DNA of 64,000 nucleotides from Sphingobacterium sp. (GCA_031286695.1 JAITTY010000006.1:868001-932000); one strand, 5' to 3'. Shown: positions 32,938 through 42,682, counted from the stretch's first letter. A program made the numbers and translations. The notes: generated by a model not told the origin, from the letters alone.

Positions 32938-34464
32938 CTAGTGCTTAAAGTGTCTAACACCTGTTGTTACCATAGAGATTCCTTTTTCATTGGCCATATC
33001 AATTGATAACTGGTCTTTGATTGAACCACCAGGTTGCAATACCGCCGCGATACCAGCTTCTGAAGCAATTTCCACACAATCAGGGAAAGGGAAGAAGGCA
33101 TCCGATGCCATCGCACAGCCTTTAAGGTCAAAACCGAAAGAAATAGCCTTTTCAATAGCTTGTTTCAATGCATCTACACGAGAAGTTTGCCCTACACCTG
33201 AAGCTAACAATGTGCCATTTTTAGCAAATACGATTGTATTTGACTTGGTGTGTTTTACAATTTTGTTCGCAAAATAAAGATCCTCCAGTTGTTCTGCAGT
33301 TGGCTGTACTTGTGTTACTGTAACCATTTGTTCAGGTCCTTCAATCGTATTGTCTTTATCTTGAAGAATGACGCCGTTCAGTAAAGTTTTGAACTGTTGT
33401 TCTGGCAATGTAACCTCTTTACGAACCAAAATAATTCTGTTTTTCTTTGCGGTAAGTATAGCAATCGCTTCTTCAGAATAAGAAGGTGCAATTAACACCT
33501 CGAAGAATAATTTATTGATCTCTTCAGCTGTTGCAGCATCAACTTGACCATTCGTTATTAAGACTCCACCGAAAGCTGAAACAGGATCACATGCTAGAGC
33601 ATCTAACCAAGCTTGTTTGATTGTTGAACGGGAGGCAACTCCACAAGCATTTGTGTGTTTTAAGATCGCGAATGTAGGTTCTGTGAACTCATCAATCAAA
33701 GCAACGGCAGCATCAACGTCAACCAAATTGTTGTAAGATAGCTCTTTACCGTTTAATTTATCAAACATCTTATCTAGATCACCGAAGAAAGTGCCTTTTT
33801 GATGCGGATTTTCGCCATAGCGTAACACCTGCGCTTTTTGCTCAGATTGTTTAAATACCTGAAGTGGATTTTCTTGATTGAAATAGTTAAAGATTGCAGT
33901 ATCGTAATGAGAGGATGTATTGAATGCACGTTTAGCAAATTCCTTACGTTGTTCCAATGACGTATTACCTTCTTGGTTTGCTAATATTTCTTCCAACGCT
34001 TTGTAATCATTTTTGGAAGAGATAATAACGACATCGTTAAAGTTTTTAGCGGCAGCGCGGATCAGTGAAATTCCACCGATATCTATTTTCTCGATAATAT
34101 CTTGTTCCGATGCACCGGAAGCAACAGTTTCTTCAAAAGGGTACAAATCCACAATAACCAAATCGATCTCAGGTATTTCATACTGAGCAAGCTGTTGTTG
34201 ATCCGACTCAAGCGGGCGGCGTGCTAAAATACCGCCAAATACTTTTGGATGCAATGTTTTTACACGGCCTCCTAAAATAGAAGGGTAGCTGGTGAGGTCT
34301 TCAACTGGAACAACATCTATACCTAAATCTTTGATAAATGTTTCTGTTCCACCAGTGGAATAGAAGGTAACACCGTATTTGTTTAATAATTCAACTAAAG
34401 GAGCAAGGCCGTCTTTATAATAGACTGAAACCAATGCATTTTTAATCTTTACAGGATGGTTCAT
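32938..34464 (-). CDS. purH: bifunctional AICAR transformylase / IMP cyclohydrolase
   Basis: Catalyses the last two steps of purine synthesis to IMP in the cytosol. The N-terminal MGS-like cyclohydrolase domain (1-150) shows NALVSVYYKDG, FYSTGGT, LGGRVKTLHPKVFGGILAR and VIVDLYPF; the transformylase domain shows LRYGENPHQKG, the catalytic Lys-His pair in AILKHTNACGVA, and the ending ASDAFFPFPDCVE...GVRHFKH. At 508 residues it is full length. It is a single gene between terminators, with a TATCTTTG box upstream. Confidence 0.96.
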   Translation of the reverse strand: MNHPVKIKNALVSVYYKDGLAPLVELLNKYGVTFYSTGGTETFIKDLGIDVVPVEDLTSYPSILGGRVKTLHPKVFGGILARRPLESDQQQLAQYEIPEIDLVIVDLYPFEETVASGASEQDIIEKIDIGGISLIRAAAKNFNDVVIISSKNDYKALEEILANQEGNTSLEQRKEFAKRAFNTSSHYDTAIFNYFNQENPLQVFKQSEQKAQVLRYGENPHQKGTFFGDLDKMFDKLNGKELSYNNLVDVDAAVALIDEFTEPTFAILKHTNACGVASRSTIKQAWLDALACDPVSAFGGVLITNGQVDAATAEEINKLFFEVLIAPSYSEEAIAILTAKKNRIILVRKEVTLPEQQFKTLLNGVILQDKDNTIEGPEQMVTVTQVQPTAEQLEDLYFANKIVKHTKSNTIVFAKNGTLLASGVGQTSRVDALKQAIEKAISFGFDLKGCAMASDAFFPFPDCVEIASEAGIAAVLQPGGSIKDQLSIDMANEKGISMVTTGVRHFKH

Positions 34465-34487
34465 TATGATGGATTTGTTTCGTGGCG

Positions 34488-34495
34488 CAAAGATA
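34488..34495 (-). promoter_or_regulatory. putative -7 box (TATCTTTG) for purH
   Basis: Minus-strand TATCTTTG lies 23 nt before the purH ATG. No palindromic purine operator was recognised around it. Confidence 0.45.
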
Positions 34496-34539
34496 GGTAT
34501 TTAAAATCTTGATACCAATAAATCAAGTACTTTAAATAG

Positions 34540-34572
34540 AAAGGAGAATCTGTTTATGAGATTCTCCTTTTT
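34540..34572 (-). terminator. intrinsic terminator after the uridine kinase gene
   Basis: Perfect 11-bp stem AAAGGAGAATC (34540-34550) with 34560-34570; minus-strand arm ends in CCTTTCTATTT. Separates the uridine kinase operon from purH. Confidence 0.75.
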
Positions 34573-34586
34573 AAATTGTTTTAATT

Positions 34587-35225
34587 TTATACCAAATTGA
34601 GCTTTAATTTTAGCTCTTCAGAAATTTGGTTGGTGATATCCCAGATTGGTTCTGGTTCATCGGTATTGTTAAATATGACCTGATCGCAAGTATCCTGATA
34701 GGGAAGTAGGTACTCGTTGTAGGATGGTAGTACATGGTTTATCCATTTGTACATGACATCATCTTCAAAGTAGCCCCGTTCAACCAGATCGCGGTGTAGA
34801 CGTCTTCTTAATGCGATATCCTGATCAGCGCTTAAAAATATCTTATGATTGATTAAATTATTAATTTCCGTATAATAGAAAATGAATAGGCCCTCAATAA
34901 TTAAAATGGGTGCCGGTTTAATCTCTAGTATTTTGGGTGTTAATGAAGGGTTGTTAAATGTATACTCTTCTTTATATATTGTCTCACCGTTAAAGAGTGC
35001 CTTGATATCTTTATAAAAAGCATCTCTGTCGATTGATGTCGGAATATCGAAGTTATAGAGCCTATTTTCCTCCTGGGTTTTAGTATTGGCAGGGATGTAA
35101 TAATCATCTTGGGAAATTAAGGTTACCTCATTGGGCTTAAAATGTTTTAAAAAACTATTTAAAAAAAAAGTCTTTCCAGAGCCACTACTTCCGGCAATTC
35201 CTATGACATACGGTTTGTTATTCAT
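34587..35225 (-). CDS. udk: uridine kinase
   Basis: Phosphorylates uridine (and cytidine) in pyrimidine salvage. The P-loop GIAGSSGSGKT is at residues 9-19, then LISQDDYYIP (the DDYY substrate motif), FDIPTSIDRD, LIIEGLFIFY and the lid arginines RRRLHRDLVERG. The length of 212 matches Udk. It ends the unit DUF4905 - LysM protein - udk (32-bp gap from the LysM gene), an odd mix of salvage and envelope genes; a homologous phosphoribulokinase-like function is less likely because of the DDYY motif. Confidence 0.88.
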   Translation of the reverse strand: MNNKPYVIGIAGSSGSGKTFFLNSFLKHFKPNEVTLISQDDYYIPANTKTQEENRLYNFDIPTSIDRDAFYKDIKALFNGETIYKEEYTFNNPSLTPKILEIKPAPILIIEGLFIFYYTEINNLINHKIFLSADQDIALRRRLHRDLVERGYFEDDVMYKWINHVLPSYNEYLLPYQDTCDQVIFNNTDEPEPIWDITNQISEELKLKLNLV

Positions 35226-35257
35226 TCTTACTATGCTATAAAAGCTATTTTATTCTG

Positions 35258-36181
35258 TTAATTTTCTAGAGGTAATCCATACGCAATTTCGACCTGGAAG
35301 CGTTTATCAAGTGCGCCTATACTTGCGGCGGCAGACTTTGACAACACGACAATTGCATTTTGGTTTTCGGCATTATCATTAAATTTACCGACCACTTTAG
35401 CGTAAGTAACACTCTTGGTCATTGGGTTGGTAATTTTTAGAATAGTACCTACTGGGGCGCTCTTATGAAGAGCAAGGTTGCTTGTACCCTGGGATGAAAG
35501 TCCATCAATCCATACGCCAATTCCACGTTCTGATTTTTCACGTATTCCGTAGCGGTTTGTTGAAATTTGATTTTCTTCTTTATCGTCATCGTCAGTCGAG
35601 TCAGGAGTTACAATTTCGATCCCTTTAGGTTCAACTAATTTGGGTCTTTCCGGAGGAAGGGGCTGATTGGGAATCATCAGTTTCATTCCGCCGCCAATAA
35701 CGTTATTTTTTAAATTGTTCGCTTTTTTGATATCTTCAACAGAGATACTGAATCTTTTCGATATGGCATAAAGCGTCTCTTTTTCACCAACGATATATTC
35801 CGTAAAACCTTCTTGCTGTTGCGGGTTACGAGGATTGGGCGTTACCGTATTGCTATGATCATTGGTAATGGCAGATTTCGCTTTTCGACCAGTCGGAATC
35901 TTGACAATTTGCCCCAGGCTTAATGTTCCATTACCATTTATTTGGGTCAATTGGCCCACCGTTGTTTTATACTTTTTACTTAACTGGTAATAATTGTCTC
36001 CTTTTTCAATTTTGAACAACACGTATTCTTCACCATTGATTGCTTCAGTTCCTACTGAATCAGGGATAAAATCAGTACGTAAAGAAGTTGAATTCTTTGC
36101 TTCAACTTGTTGAATAGCTAATATCGCGATGGATAGAATAGCTATCTTTTTATATGTTTTTAATTCGAATAAAACTTTCAT
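35258..36181 (-). CDS. exported protein with two LysM domains and a C-terminal RlpA-like barrel
   Basis: 307-residue envelope protein. A signal peptide (YKKIAILSIAILAIQQVEA) is followed by two LysM modules, FKIEKGDNYYQLSKKYKT (about 53-97) and YIVGEKETLYAISKRFSI (about 128-172), which bind peptidoglycan. The last ~90 residues (GVWIDGLSS, ALHKSAPVGTILKITNPMT, VVGKFND) resemble the double-psi beta-barrel of RlpA without an obvious catalytic aspartate pair being certain. It probably sits at the cell wall. It is the middle gene of a minus-strand operon, 11 bp after the DUF4905 gene. Confidence 0.82.
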   Translation of the reverse strand: MKVLFELKTYKKIAILSIAILAIQQVEAKNSTSLRTDFIPDSVGTEAINGEEYVLFKIEKGDNYYQLSKKYKTTVGQLTQINGNGTLSLGQIVKIPTGRKAKSAITNDHSNTVTPNPRNPQQQEGFTEYIVGEKETLYAISKRFSISVEDIKKANNLKNNVIGGGMKLMIPNQPLPPERPKLVEPKGIEIVTPDSTDDDDKEENQISTNRYGIREKSERGIGVWIDGLSSQGTSNLALHKSAPVGTILKITNPMTKSVTYAKVVGKFNDNAENQNAIVVLSKSAAASIGALDKRFQVEIAYGLPLEN

Positions 36182-36192
36182 ATATTTTGCAA

Positions 36193-36948
36193 TTATACTA
36201 AATACGAAACAAACTCCCGTTTATTATCTGTCAAAAGGAATATTTGTTCGTGAATAAGAAAATAAATGTTGAAGAGCTTTAGTTTCAGCTCGGAAACTGC
36301 AATAATAGACTCTGTCAATTTTTCTCTTGTGGATTGCACTAGCCTGATTTGATAACGATTGTTTCTGTTTTTTTCATAGAAAGCCCAAATAAAGTAGTCA
36401 TTCACCGTATTTATCCAGATTTCGCCATCAATTGGGAAGTCCTTCAAAAAGATGGGTATTTCACCATTGTAGATAATAGGATAGACGAGCCTGTTGGCAT
36501 AAGGTTTAATGGAATTCTCATTTTGGCTTTCAATCGACATCGATTGGAGGTTTAAAAATAATTGGAAGCCTTCTGCTATTACTTTTGGTCTAATAAGCAG
36601 CCCTTGATCAACCATACCGATGAATATATAGTTGAACCAGGTTTCTTGAAGCTGTGGATTATAGCAATCGATTACCTGTATGCCTGCGTCAATAGGTGAA
36701 TTATTGGCAATCTTCTTAAGTATTAATTTTTTATTCTGGATTCCACCTAATACCCATTCTTTGGCAATAGCCTTAAAGTCGCGTAGAATGGAAGCTCCTT
36801 CAAAAGTGATGACATTAAAATAGGGGAGGGTATCGTCTGGATTTCTGGTCTCTATAGCGATCAATTTATTCTCCGCATCGATTTCTATCCGCCAAATCGG
36901 GTATGTGAAAACGAAATTGAATGCTTTTGAAATTGAGTGATTCACCAT
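36193..36948 (-). CDS. uncharacterised protein, DUF4905-like
   Basis: 251-residue cytosolic-looking protein with no signal peptide, rich in beta strands, Ile and Asn; family naming as DUF4905 is from memory and tentative. Segments such as FNFVFTYPIWRIEIDAENK, NVITFEGASI and GEIPIFLKDFPIDGEIW suggest a beta-propeller-like or WD-free repeat fold, but no motif allows a function. The ATG at 36948 is chosen because a consensus promoter (TAAGTTTG at 36970) ends just upstream of it, excluding the earlier in-frame TTG. First gene of the operon with the LysM protein and udk. Confidence 0.72.
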   Translation of the reverse strand: MVNHSISKAFNFVFTYPIWRIEIDAENKLIAIETRNPDDTLPYFNVITFEGASILRDFKAIAKEWVLGGIQNKKLILKKIANNSPIDAGIQVIDCYNPQLQETWFNYIFIGMVDQGLLIRPKVIAEGFQLFLNLQSMSIESQNENSIKPYANRLVYPIIYNGEIPIFLKDFPIDGEIWINTVNDYFIWAFYEKNRNNRYQIRLVQSTREKLTESIIAVSELKLKLFNIYFLIHEQIFLLTDNKREFVSYLV

Positions 36949-36969
36949 GTAATTTTTAATCCGAGGGGA

Positions 36970-37000
36970 CAAACTTAGATAAAGTTGCTTTTATATACAA
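36970..37000 (-). promoter_or_regulatory. promoter TTG-N20-TAAGTTTG for the DUF4905-LysM-udk operon
   Basis: Minus-strand TTG (36998-37000), 20 bp, TAAGTTTG (36970-36977), 21 nt before the ATG. The block TTTATCTAAGTTTG also occurs, nearly identical, before the genes at 61610 and 62781. Confidence 0.65.
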
Positions 37001-37124
37001 GTATAATTATGAGATAAAGTCGGTTTGAACGGAATTTTTCAAAAGGGGGAGGGAATTTTGGCGACGAGATCTTCACGTATTGGTTTTTATCATTTATCTT
37101 GATCTGGTTGACGGTGATAAACGG

Positions 37125-37155
37125 AGAACGTCCAGACTTGCTGGACGTTCTTTTA
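37125..37155. terminator. hairpin downstream of the porin gene
   Basis: Perfect 11-bp stem AGAACGTCCAG (37125-37135) with 37141-37151. The T-run lies on the plus side, opposite to the gene just upstream (stop at 37163, minus strand), so it may be a weak or processing-type 3' end. Confidence 0.55.
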
Positions 37156-37162
37156 AAATAAA

Positions 37163-38752
37163 TTAAAATTTAGAACCGATGGTCAAAATAACACTCGTTC
37201 TTTGATTTTTGATATCTGCTAGTGGGCTAGATGATTTCCAGTGAGCTTCGTCAATAATATATGGGCTTTCTTTAAAATTTACGGCATTATAAGCACCTGT
37301 TAAATCGATGTACATACCGCGACCAAGTTTAGCTCCAACACCTAGTGAAGCTGTATAGTCTGTATAATCAGCATTTTTGTAAGGGTTACCATTGTAGTTG
37401 AAACCGGCTCTTCCGCTAAATACATTATTAAATAAAACTTCACCACCGATTCTTGCATTAATTGCACCTTGGTAAGTGTCTTTGATACTTTGATTCATTC
37501 TATCTTCTTGCATTTGGTTGTAACCGCCAGCATCTTTATAGCGAATCGCTGCATAATCTACCCACTCCACATCGGCGGTAATCAAACCTCTTGAAAATAA
37601 TTGGCTCGCCCCTAAGGAAAGGCGGTAGGGAGTATTCATGTTATATTCCCAGGAGCTATTACCTATTTTATCGTTCGTTACAAATTGAGCACGGGCTTCA
37701 TTTGCATTAGGCAAAAAGTAATTAATTTTAGTGTAATTTTCAGAATCATCCTTGATATTCATAAATGTCGGTGACTTGGCAGTGAACCCCATACTAAAAG
37801 TAGGTGTAAACTTATAGATCATACCTAATTTAAAATCAATTCCTGTGCCATCCGTAATCTGATTATAAGTTTCAAATAGCTCGTAATCGTTGTCGAGATA
37901 TTGATACTCTGGATTTTTTGGGTTTAAAAACACAGACTTGCTATTGTAATCCTTTAATTGTGCTTCGGTCATTGTTTGACCATATTCGGTGAATAAGTTA
38001 GCCGTATTATAGCGGAAGCTGGTGAAACCTAGGGATGCACCTAAGTAAAGCTTGTTGCTATAATTTGCTCCAAAGGACAATACAGATTCTGATTTACTGC
38101 CTTTTTCATAAATAGAATTGACTTGTTCGTTCCCAGGATACGATCCCATCTTTTTACCAATGGCAATCGGATAGAAATCCTTTGAATTATTTGGGTCGTC
38201 ATCAACCATAAATGAATTTTGATAGAAGTCCTGTCCCCAACCTCCAGCATTGCCTTCAGCTGCTAAACGATCGGCAAAGGAATGGGTAATAGAATTGTCT
38301 GTATTAACGCCTCTATATTCTAGACGGTTATCATATACATAGTTTCTATTATAGGCAATACCTACGTTGAAATTTAACCAGCCTCTATCTAAGTTGCCTC
38401 CATTGCGGTAAGTTGGTAGGTGAAAAACAATTCCAGCATTATCTAAGTTGAAATTATTCTTGCTGCTGTTTGAATTTTGACCAAAATAGTCGGTTTTGTT
38501 TTTATTATTAAGGTACCTGCCAGTTACTGATACATCAGACTGATTGAAGTAACCCAAACCTGCAGGGTTACTCGTAATCGAACTAATATCCCCACCTAAA
38601 GCGGTAGATGCATTTCCCATGGCTTTAAAACGAGCTGTTCCGCCATTGTCCCCTTGGGAAAATAAAAGTACATCTTTCGTATATTGTGCTTGAGTAGTCC
38701 CTGCTGCACCTAAAACGAATGCAGTTCCAAAAAGTAGTTTTTTGATTGTCAT
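37163..38752 (-). CDS. outer membrane protein, OmpP1/FadL/TodX family
   Basis: 529-residue outer-membrane beta-barrel. The ATG at 38752 gives a clean signal peptide (TIKKLLFGTAFVLGAAGTTQAQ, cut after AQ in part); an upstream TTG would spoil it. The mature start AMGNASTALGGDISSITSNPAGLGYF is the N-terminal plug/hatch signature of FadL-type transporters, in which hydrophobic compounds leave through the barrel wall; the end ILTIGSKF is a strand with terminal Phe as in barrel substrates of the BAM machine. The substrate is unknown; in Bacteroidota many such proteins are annotated only as barrels. Confidence 0.85.
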   Translation of the reverse strand: MTIKKLLFGTAFVLGAAGTTQAQYTKDVLLFSQGDNGGTARFKAMGNASTALGGDISSITSNPAGLGYFNQSDVSVTGRYLNNKNKTDYFGQNSNSSKNNFNLDNAGIVFHLPTYRNGGNLDRGWLNFNVGIAYNRNYVYDNRLEYRGVNTDNSITHSFADRLAAEGNAGGWGQDFYQNSFMVDDDPNNSKDFYPIAIGKKMGSYPGNEQVNSIYEKGSKSESVLSFGANYSNKLYLGASLGFTSFRYNTANLFTEYGQTMTEAQLKDYNSKSVFLNPKNPEYQYLDNDYELFETYNQITDGTGIDFKLGMIYKFTPTFSMGFTAKSPTFMNIKDDSENYTKINYFLPNANEARAQFVTNDKIGNSSWEYNMNTPYRLSLGASQLFSRGLITADVEWVDYAAIRYKDAGGYNQMQEDRMNQSIKDTYQGAINARIGGEVLFNNVFSGRAGFNYNGNPYKNADYTDYTASLGVGAKLGRGMYIDLTGAYNAVNFKESPYIIDEAHWKSSSPLADIKNQRTSVILTIGSKF

Positions 38753-38777
38753 ATGCTGAAATGTCGTCAATAATAAT

Positions 38778-38807
38778 CAGTAGCATACACTATACTGTAT
38801 GCTACTG
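38778..38807 (-). terminator. inverted repeat after the low-complexity lipoprotein gene
   Basis: Perfect 11-bp stem CAGTAGCATAC (38778-38788) with 38797-38807, 8-nt loop; minus-strand tail is only moderately T-rich. It lies between the lipoprotein stop (38823) and the porin start (38752), so it could also regulate the porin. Confidence 0.6.
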
Positions 38808-38822
38808 TTCAAATGCTTTTAA

Positions 38823-40010
38823 CTATCGAGTACGTCCTCCACCAGATCTTGAGCTACCGCCTCCGGAAGAGCCTCCACCTGATCTTGAGCTGCCACCTCC
38901 AGAAAAACCACCACTAGAGCGTGATGATGAACCGCTATCATAGCTTCTTGTTGGAGGGGTATATGTTGGTCTTGACGTTGAGCTCGGGTTGCTAGAACGT
39001 GTTTCGATCGAACGGCTCATCGGACGAGATACTTCGCCAGAGCTTGTACGTGATCGCGCACCATTATTATAGTAATCACTTGTACGCCGTGTGCTATTCG
39101 GGTAGGAACCATTTACGCGCTCGGATGTTCTTGAACGTGTACCATCTGAATAACCCCTGTTTGATACGCCATCGGAAGTTCTTGTTCTACCTCCAGTTCT
39201 ATCGTATGAAGAACTACGTGATGATACAGAACCATCAGTATTTCTTGATCTGCTAGCAACGGATGTGATTCTTCCTCTAGAATCACGTGCTACGCCGGTA
39301 CGGTCATATCCTCCAGAATTTCGAGCAACGCTATTACGGTCGTATCCCCCCGAAGTCCGGCTTCTTGATGATGAACTACGTGTGTTATAGTTGTCTCTGT
39401 AAACTGATCTACTTGAAGCGTAACGTGGATTTGAGTTACCCCAGTAACCACCACCCCAGTAACCGTTTCCATACCAACCAGATCCCCAGTAGCCACCGCC
39501 ATACCAGCCACCCCAAGGTCTATAGCCTCCATACCAAGGAGATCCCCAGCCCCAGCTGGATCCCCAACCCCATCCGAGACCAATTGACCAAGATGATCCC
39601 CAACCAGAGTTCCATCCCCAGCCCATTCCGAATGATGGCCCATATCCATACCAACCGCCAAAACCATAGCCATACCATGGGTCAAAAAACGGGTCGAAAT
39701 AGGTCATCCCTGGTGTTGCGTAATAAAAACGGTTGATACGATTGGCATATTCAAGATCCTCATAGGAATCACTGTTGTAATCCTGATCAGAATATTCGTC
39801 CTCATAGTAACCACCTTGTGCTTGCCCATTTGGTTGGGCTTGATCTGCATCTGTGTAATAATAATCTGGGCTTTGATAAACCTTTTGTCTCGCTTGCCCA
39901 CTATTGCCATAGACATCGTCGCCATAGATTTGCCTACTCGTACCGCAGGAACCTAGCATGAACGCTCCTGTTATGGCAAGTGCTCCGATAAATAATCTAT
40001 TTTTTTTCAT
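38823..40010 (-). CDS. low-complexity lipoprotein (Gly/Trp/Tyr-rich centre, Ser/Arg-rich tail)
   Basis: 395-residue lipoprotein: signal KKNRLFIGALAITGAFMLGSC with the acylated cysteine at residue 22. Residues 25-95 are acidic and Tyr/Gln-rich; about 100-195 are almost only Gly, Trp, Tyr, Ser and Pro (WGWGSSWGWGSPWYGG and similar); about 200-395 are Ser/Arg/Thr/Gly-rich with repeats such as SGGYDR and SRSRTS, ending in GGGSSRSGG units. No known domain is seen. The composition suggests a surface or envelope-bound intrinsically disordered protein; similar proteins are common but uncharacterised in Sphingobacteriaceae. Confidence 0.78.
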   Translation of the reverse strand: MKKNRLFIGALAITGAFMLGSCGTSRQIYGDDVYGNSGQARQKVYQSPDYYYTDADQAQPNGQAQGGYYEDEYSDQDYNSDSYEDLEYANRINRFYYATPGMTYFDPFFDPWYGYGFGGWYGYGPSFGMGWGWNSGWGSSWSIGLGWGWGSSWGWGSPWYGGYRPWGGWYGGGYWGSGWYGNGYWGGGYWGNSNPRYASSRSVYRDNYNTRSSSSRSRTSGGYDRNSVARNSGGYDRTGVARDSRGRITSVASRSRNTDGSVSSRSSSYDRTGGRTRTSDGVSNRGYSDGTRSRTSERVNGSYPNSTRRTSDYYNNGARSRTSSGEVSRPMSRSIETRSSNPSSTSRPTYTPPTRSYDSGSSSRSSGGFSGGGSSRSGGGSSGGGSSRSGGGRTR

Positions 40011-40188
40011 AATATCCTAAATCCTTATTTTCGATTATACAGCCTTATTTACTATCTTAGACGCAAATTTCTCGACGGGGTTTAATCGAAGTAATCAAAA
40101 ATACAAATATTTTTTATTGAACGCTTTTCGTATTAGAATTGCAGACGAGATTTAACGTAAGAATGTTACAATAATTTATCAATTTCAT

Positions 40189-41661
40189 ATGAGTAAAGGA
40201 ATAACAAGTCGTGCAGAAGATTATTCGCAATGGTATAATGAGCTTGTGATCAAAGCTGATCTCGCTGAAAATTCAGCTGTACGAGGCTGTATGGTGATCA
40301 AACCATACGGATACGCTATCTGGGAAAGAATGCAAGCAATCTTAGACAAAAGATTTAAAGAAACAGGTCATAGCAATGCTTATTTCCCTTTATTCATTCC
40401 CAAGTCATTTTTTTCTAAAGAAGCAGCCCACGTTGAAGGGTTTGCTACTGAATGTGCGGTAGTAACACATTATAGATTAAAAAATGATGGCACAGGTAAG
40501 ATTGTTGTTGACGAGGAGGCGAAACTGGAGGAAGAGTTGATCGTGCGCCCGACGTCCGAAACGATCATATGGAATACCTACCGCGGATGGATTGAGTCTT
40601 ATCGTGATCTTCCGATCTTAGTGAACCAATGGGCGAACGTGGTGCGCTGGGAAATGCGTACGCGTCTTTTCTTGCGTACAGCTGAGTTTTTATGGCAAGA
40701 AGGACACACAGCTCATGCGACTAAAGAGGAAGCTATTGCTGAAACAGAACGTATGCTTGATGTGTATGCGGAGTTTGCTGAGAATATTTTAGCTGTACCC
40801 GTTGTACGTGGTAGAAAGACAGAAAACGAACGTTTTGCCGGTGCATTAGATACCTATTGTATTGAAGCATTGATGCAAGATGGGAAAGCGTTACAAGCTG
40901 GAACGTCCCATTTTCTAGGACAAAATTTTGCAAAGGCTTTTGATGTGAAGTTTACTTCTAAAGAAGGAAAGCTGGAGCATGTATGGGCAACTTCTTGGGG
41001 TGTTTCTACACGTTTGATGGGCGCATTAATTATGGCACACTCGGACGATCAGGGATTGGTATTGCCACCAAAATTGGCGCCAATTCAAGTTGTTATCGTT
41101 CCGATTTTTAAGACTGAAGAAGAAAAAGCACAGATTGATGGCTTTGTGAATCAGTTGACAAATGAGTTGAAGGTAAAAGATATCTCTGTGAAATATGACG
41201 ATCGGGATACACAGCGTCCTGGTTTTAAATTTGCAGAATGGGAATTAAAAGGTGTCCCTGTCCGTGTAGCTGTTGGCGCAAGAGATATGCAAAATGGTAC
41301 TGTAGAATTGGCGCGTCGCGATACCCAAACAAAAGAAACGGTTGCTCAGGGAGGCTTAGCGGGTACTATTGCACAGTTGCTAGATACAATACAGGAAAAT
41401 ATATACCAAAAAGCTTTAAATTTCAGAACATCTCATTTTACTGAGGTGAATTCATATGAAGAGTTTAAAGAAGTATTGGAAGGAAAGGGTGGATTTATCT
41501 CCTGTCACTGGGATGGGACAACAGAAACAGAGAAACGTGTCAAAGAAGAAACAAAAGCAACGATCCGTTGTATTCCTTTGGACGCGAAGGAAGAGGAAGG
41601 TATCTGTATCTTTACTGGTAAACCTTCGAATAAACGCGTGCTTTTTGCGAAAGCTTATTAA
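40189..41661 (+). CDS. proS: prolyl-tRNA synthetase, archaeal/eukaryal type
   Basis: Charges tRNA-Pro with proline. The 490-residue protein lacks the INS editing domain of typical bacterial ProRS and has the type 3 (eukaryal/archaeal-like) layout: [18 protein letters not shown], motif 2 [25 protein letters not shown], motif 3 near the DDQGLVLPP segment, an anticodon-binding domain and the C-terminal zinc-less ending KRVLFAKAY. This form is usual in Bacteroidota. It is followed 12 bp later by the epimerase-like gene. Confidence 0.95.
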   Translation: MSKGITSRAEDYSQWYNELVIKADLAENSAVRGCMVIKPYGYAIWERMQAILDKRFKETGHSNAYFPLFIPKSFFSKEAAHVEGFATECAVVTHYRLKNDGTGKIVVDEEAKLEEELIVRPTSETIIWNTYRGWIESYRDLPILVNQWANVVRWEMRTRLFLRTAEFLWQEGHTAHATKEEAIAETERMLDVYAEFAENILAVPVVRGRKTENERFAGALDTYCIEALMQDGKALQAGTSHFLGQNFAKAFDVKFTSKEGKLEHVWATSWGVSTRLMGALIMAHSDDQGLVLPPKLAPIQVVIVPIFKTEEEKAQIDGFVNQLTNELKVKDISVKYDDRDTQRPGFKFAEWELKGVPVRVAVGARDMQNGTVELARRDTQTKETVAQGGLAGTIAQLLDTIQENIYQKALNFRTSHFTEVNSYEEFKEVLEGKGGFISCHWDGTTETEKRVKEETKATIRCIPLDAKEEEGICIFTGKPSNKRVLFAKAY

Positions 41662-41673
41662 TAGTTTCGTCGT

Positions 41674-42462
41674 ATGAAGATACTCATTTTGGGATGCGGT
41701 TGGCTCGCGGAGTCTTTTGCTATCCACATGAAAAATCGAGGCCATGAGGTCTGGGCAAGTACGACAACATCTGAAAAATACCATCGGCTTAAAGCTGATG
41801 GTATTTTTTCGTTTATCCTGGACTTTGATTGTGAAAGCTTTCCGGAAAACGCTGATTTGCCTGATCAATTTGATTTTGTATTGAATAGTATACCCGCGAG
41901 CCAGAAAAATAGTTTAACGGTTATTGAAAACAGATTTTCAAACATCAAATTATTTTTTGATCATATTACATGGGGGAAACAGGTTTTCTTGAGCTCTATT
42001 GGTATTTATCCCAACAAAGATGCGGTATTTGATGAGTCCTATGCTGATACGGCAGAGCTTTCATCAAAACTCTTATTCGCGGAAGAGTGTATGTTGGGAT
42101 TGACTCATACAATAGTTTATCGTTTAGGAGGTCTGTTTGGTAAAAATCGTGTTTTTGCTAAATATTTTTCCGAACGTATCTGTACAACAGGGGAGCAACG
42201 AGCCAATTTTGTTCACATTGACGATGTGGTCAGGCTAGTAGAGGAGGCATCTTGCCGCGTGTTAAAACATGCTATTTATAATGTCGTTGCACCCTTACAT
42301 CCTAAGAAAATGGATGTTATTCTAGCTTCGGCAAAAAAACATGGTTATGCTTTGCCGCTTGCGTTCGAAGCTGAGGATGTGACGCAAAAAATAGTTAGCG
42401 GAAAATTACTTCAAGAGGAATTGGGATATCAGTTTATCTCACCTGATCCTTTACAGTTTTAA
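41674..42462 (+). CDS. NAD(P)-dependent epimerase/reductase-like protein (YeeZ-like SDR)
   Basis: 262-residue Rossmann-fold protein of the extended/atypical SDR group. It opens with MKILILGCGWLAESFA, the GxGxxx dinucleotide motif, and shows LSSIGIYP, YRLGGLFG and VNFVHIDDVVRLVEEA as in nucleoside-diphosphate-sugar epimerases such as YeeZ. The catalytic YxxxK pair is not evident, so it may bind nucleotide without classical SDR chemistry. It begins 12 bp after proS and is probably co-transcribed. A terminator-like hairpin sits inside its coding sequence at 41774-41809. Confidence 0.8.
   Translation: MKILILGCGWLAESFAIHMKNRGHEVWASTTTSEKYHRLKADGIFSFILDFDCESFPENADLPDQFDFVLNSIPASQKNSLTVIENRFSNIKLFFDHITWGKQVFLSSIGIYPNKDAVFDESYADTAELSSKLLFAEECMLGLTHTIVYRLGGLFGKNRVFAKYFSERICTTGEQRANFVHIDDVVRLVEEASCRVLKHAIYNVVAPLHPKKMDVILASAKKHGYALPLAFEAEDVTQKIVSGKLLQEELGYQFISPDPLQF
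41774..41809 (+). terminator. terminator-like hairpin within a coding sequence
   Basis: AAAAATACCATCGGCTT (41774-41790) pairs with 41792-41807 (one G-U) and is followed by TTTTTT, about 100 nt into the epimerase-like gene. Structurally it is as good as the intergenic terminators here. Confidence 0.45.
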
Positions 42463-42682
42463 TTTATTTTTATTTTAGAAGAAAAATGAATTTGTGATTA
42501 TCAAGGTGGAAAAATTAAATAATTTCATTATTTTAACCTCAATTCTACGAAGGGAAATTTAAGTAGAAGGTCATATTTGTTGAAATTTATCGATATAGAC
42601 TGGTGTTTTCCAGATATCGACATATTCCTTTAAACAAACCGATAATAGATTTAGTATTTTAACAGCTTATTATAATAGAGCC

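Noticed and set aside
39287..39736. Open frames of 131-149 codons on both strands within the low-complexity lipoprotein gene
   Set aside because: By-products of the biased repeats; no signal peptide or start signal.
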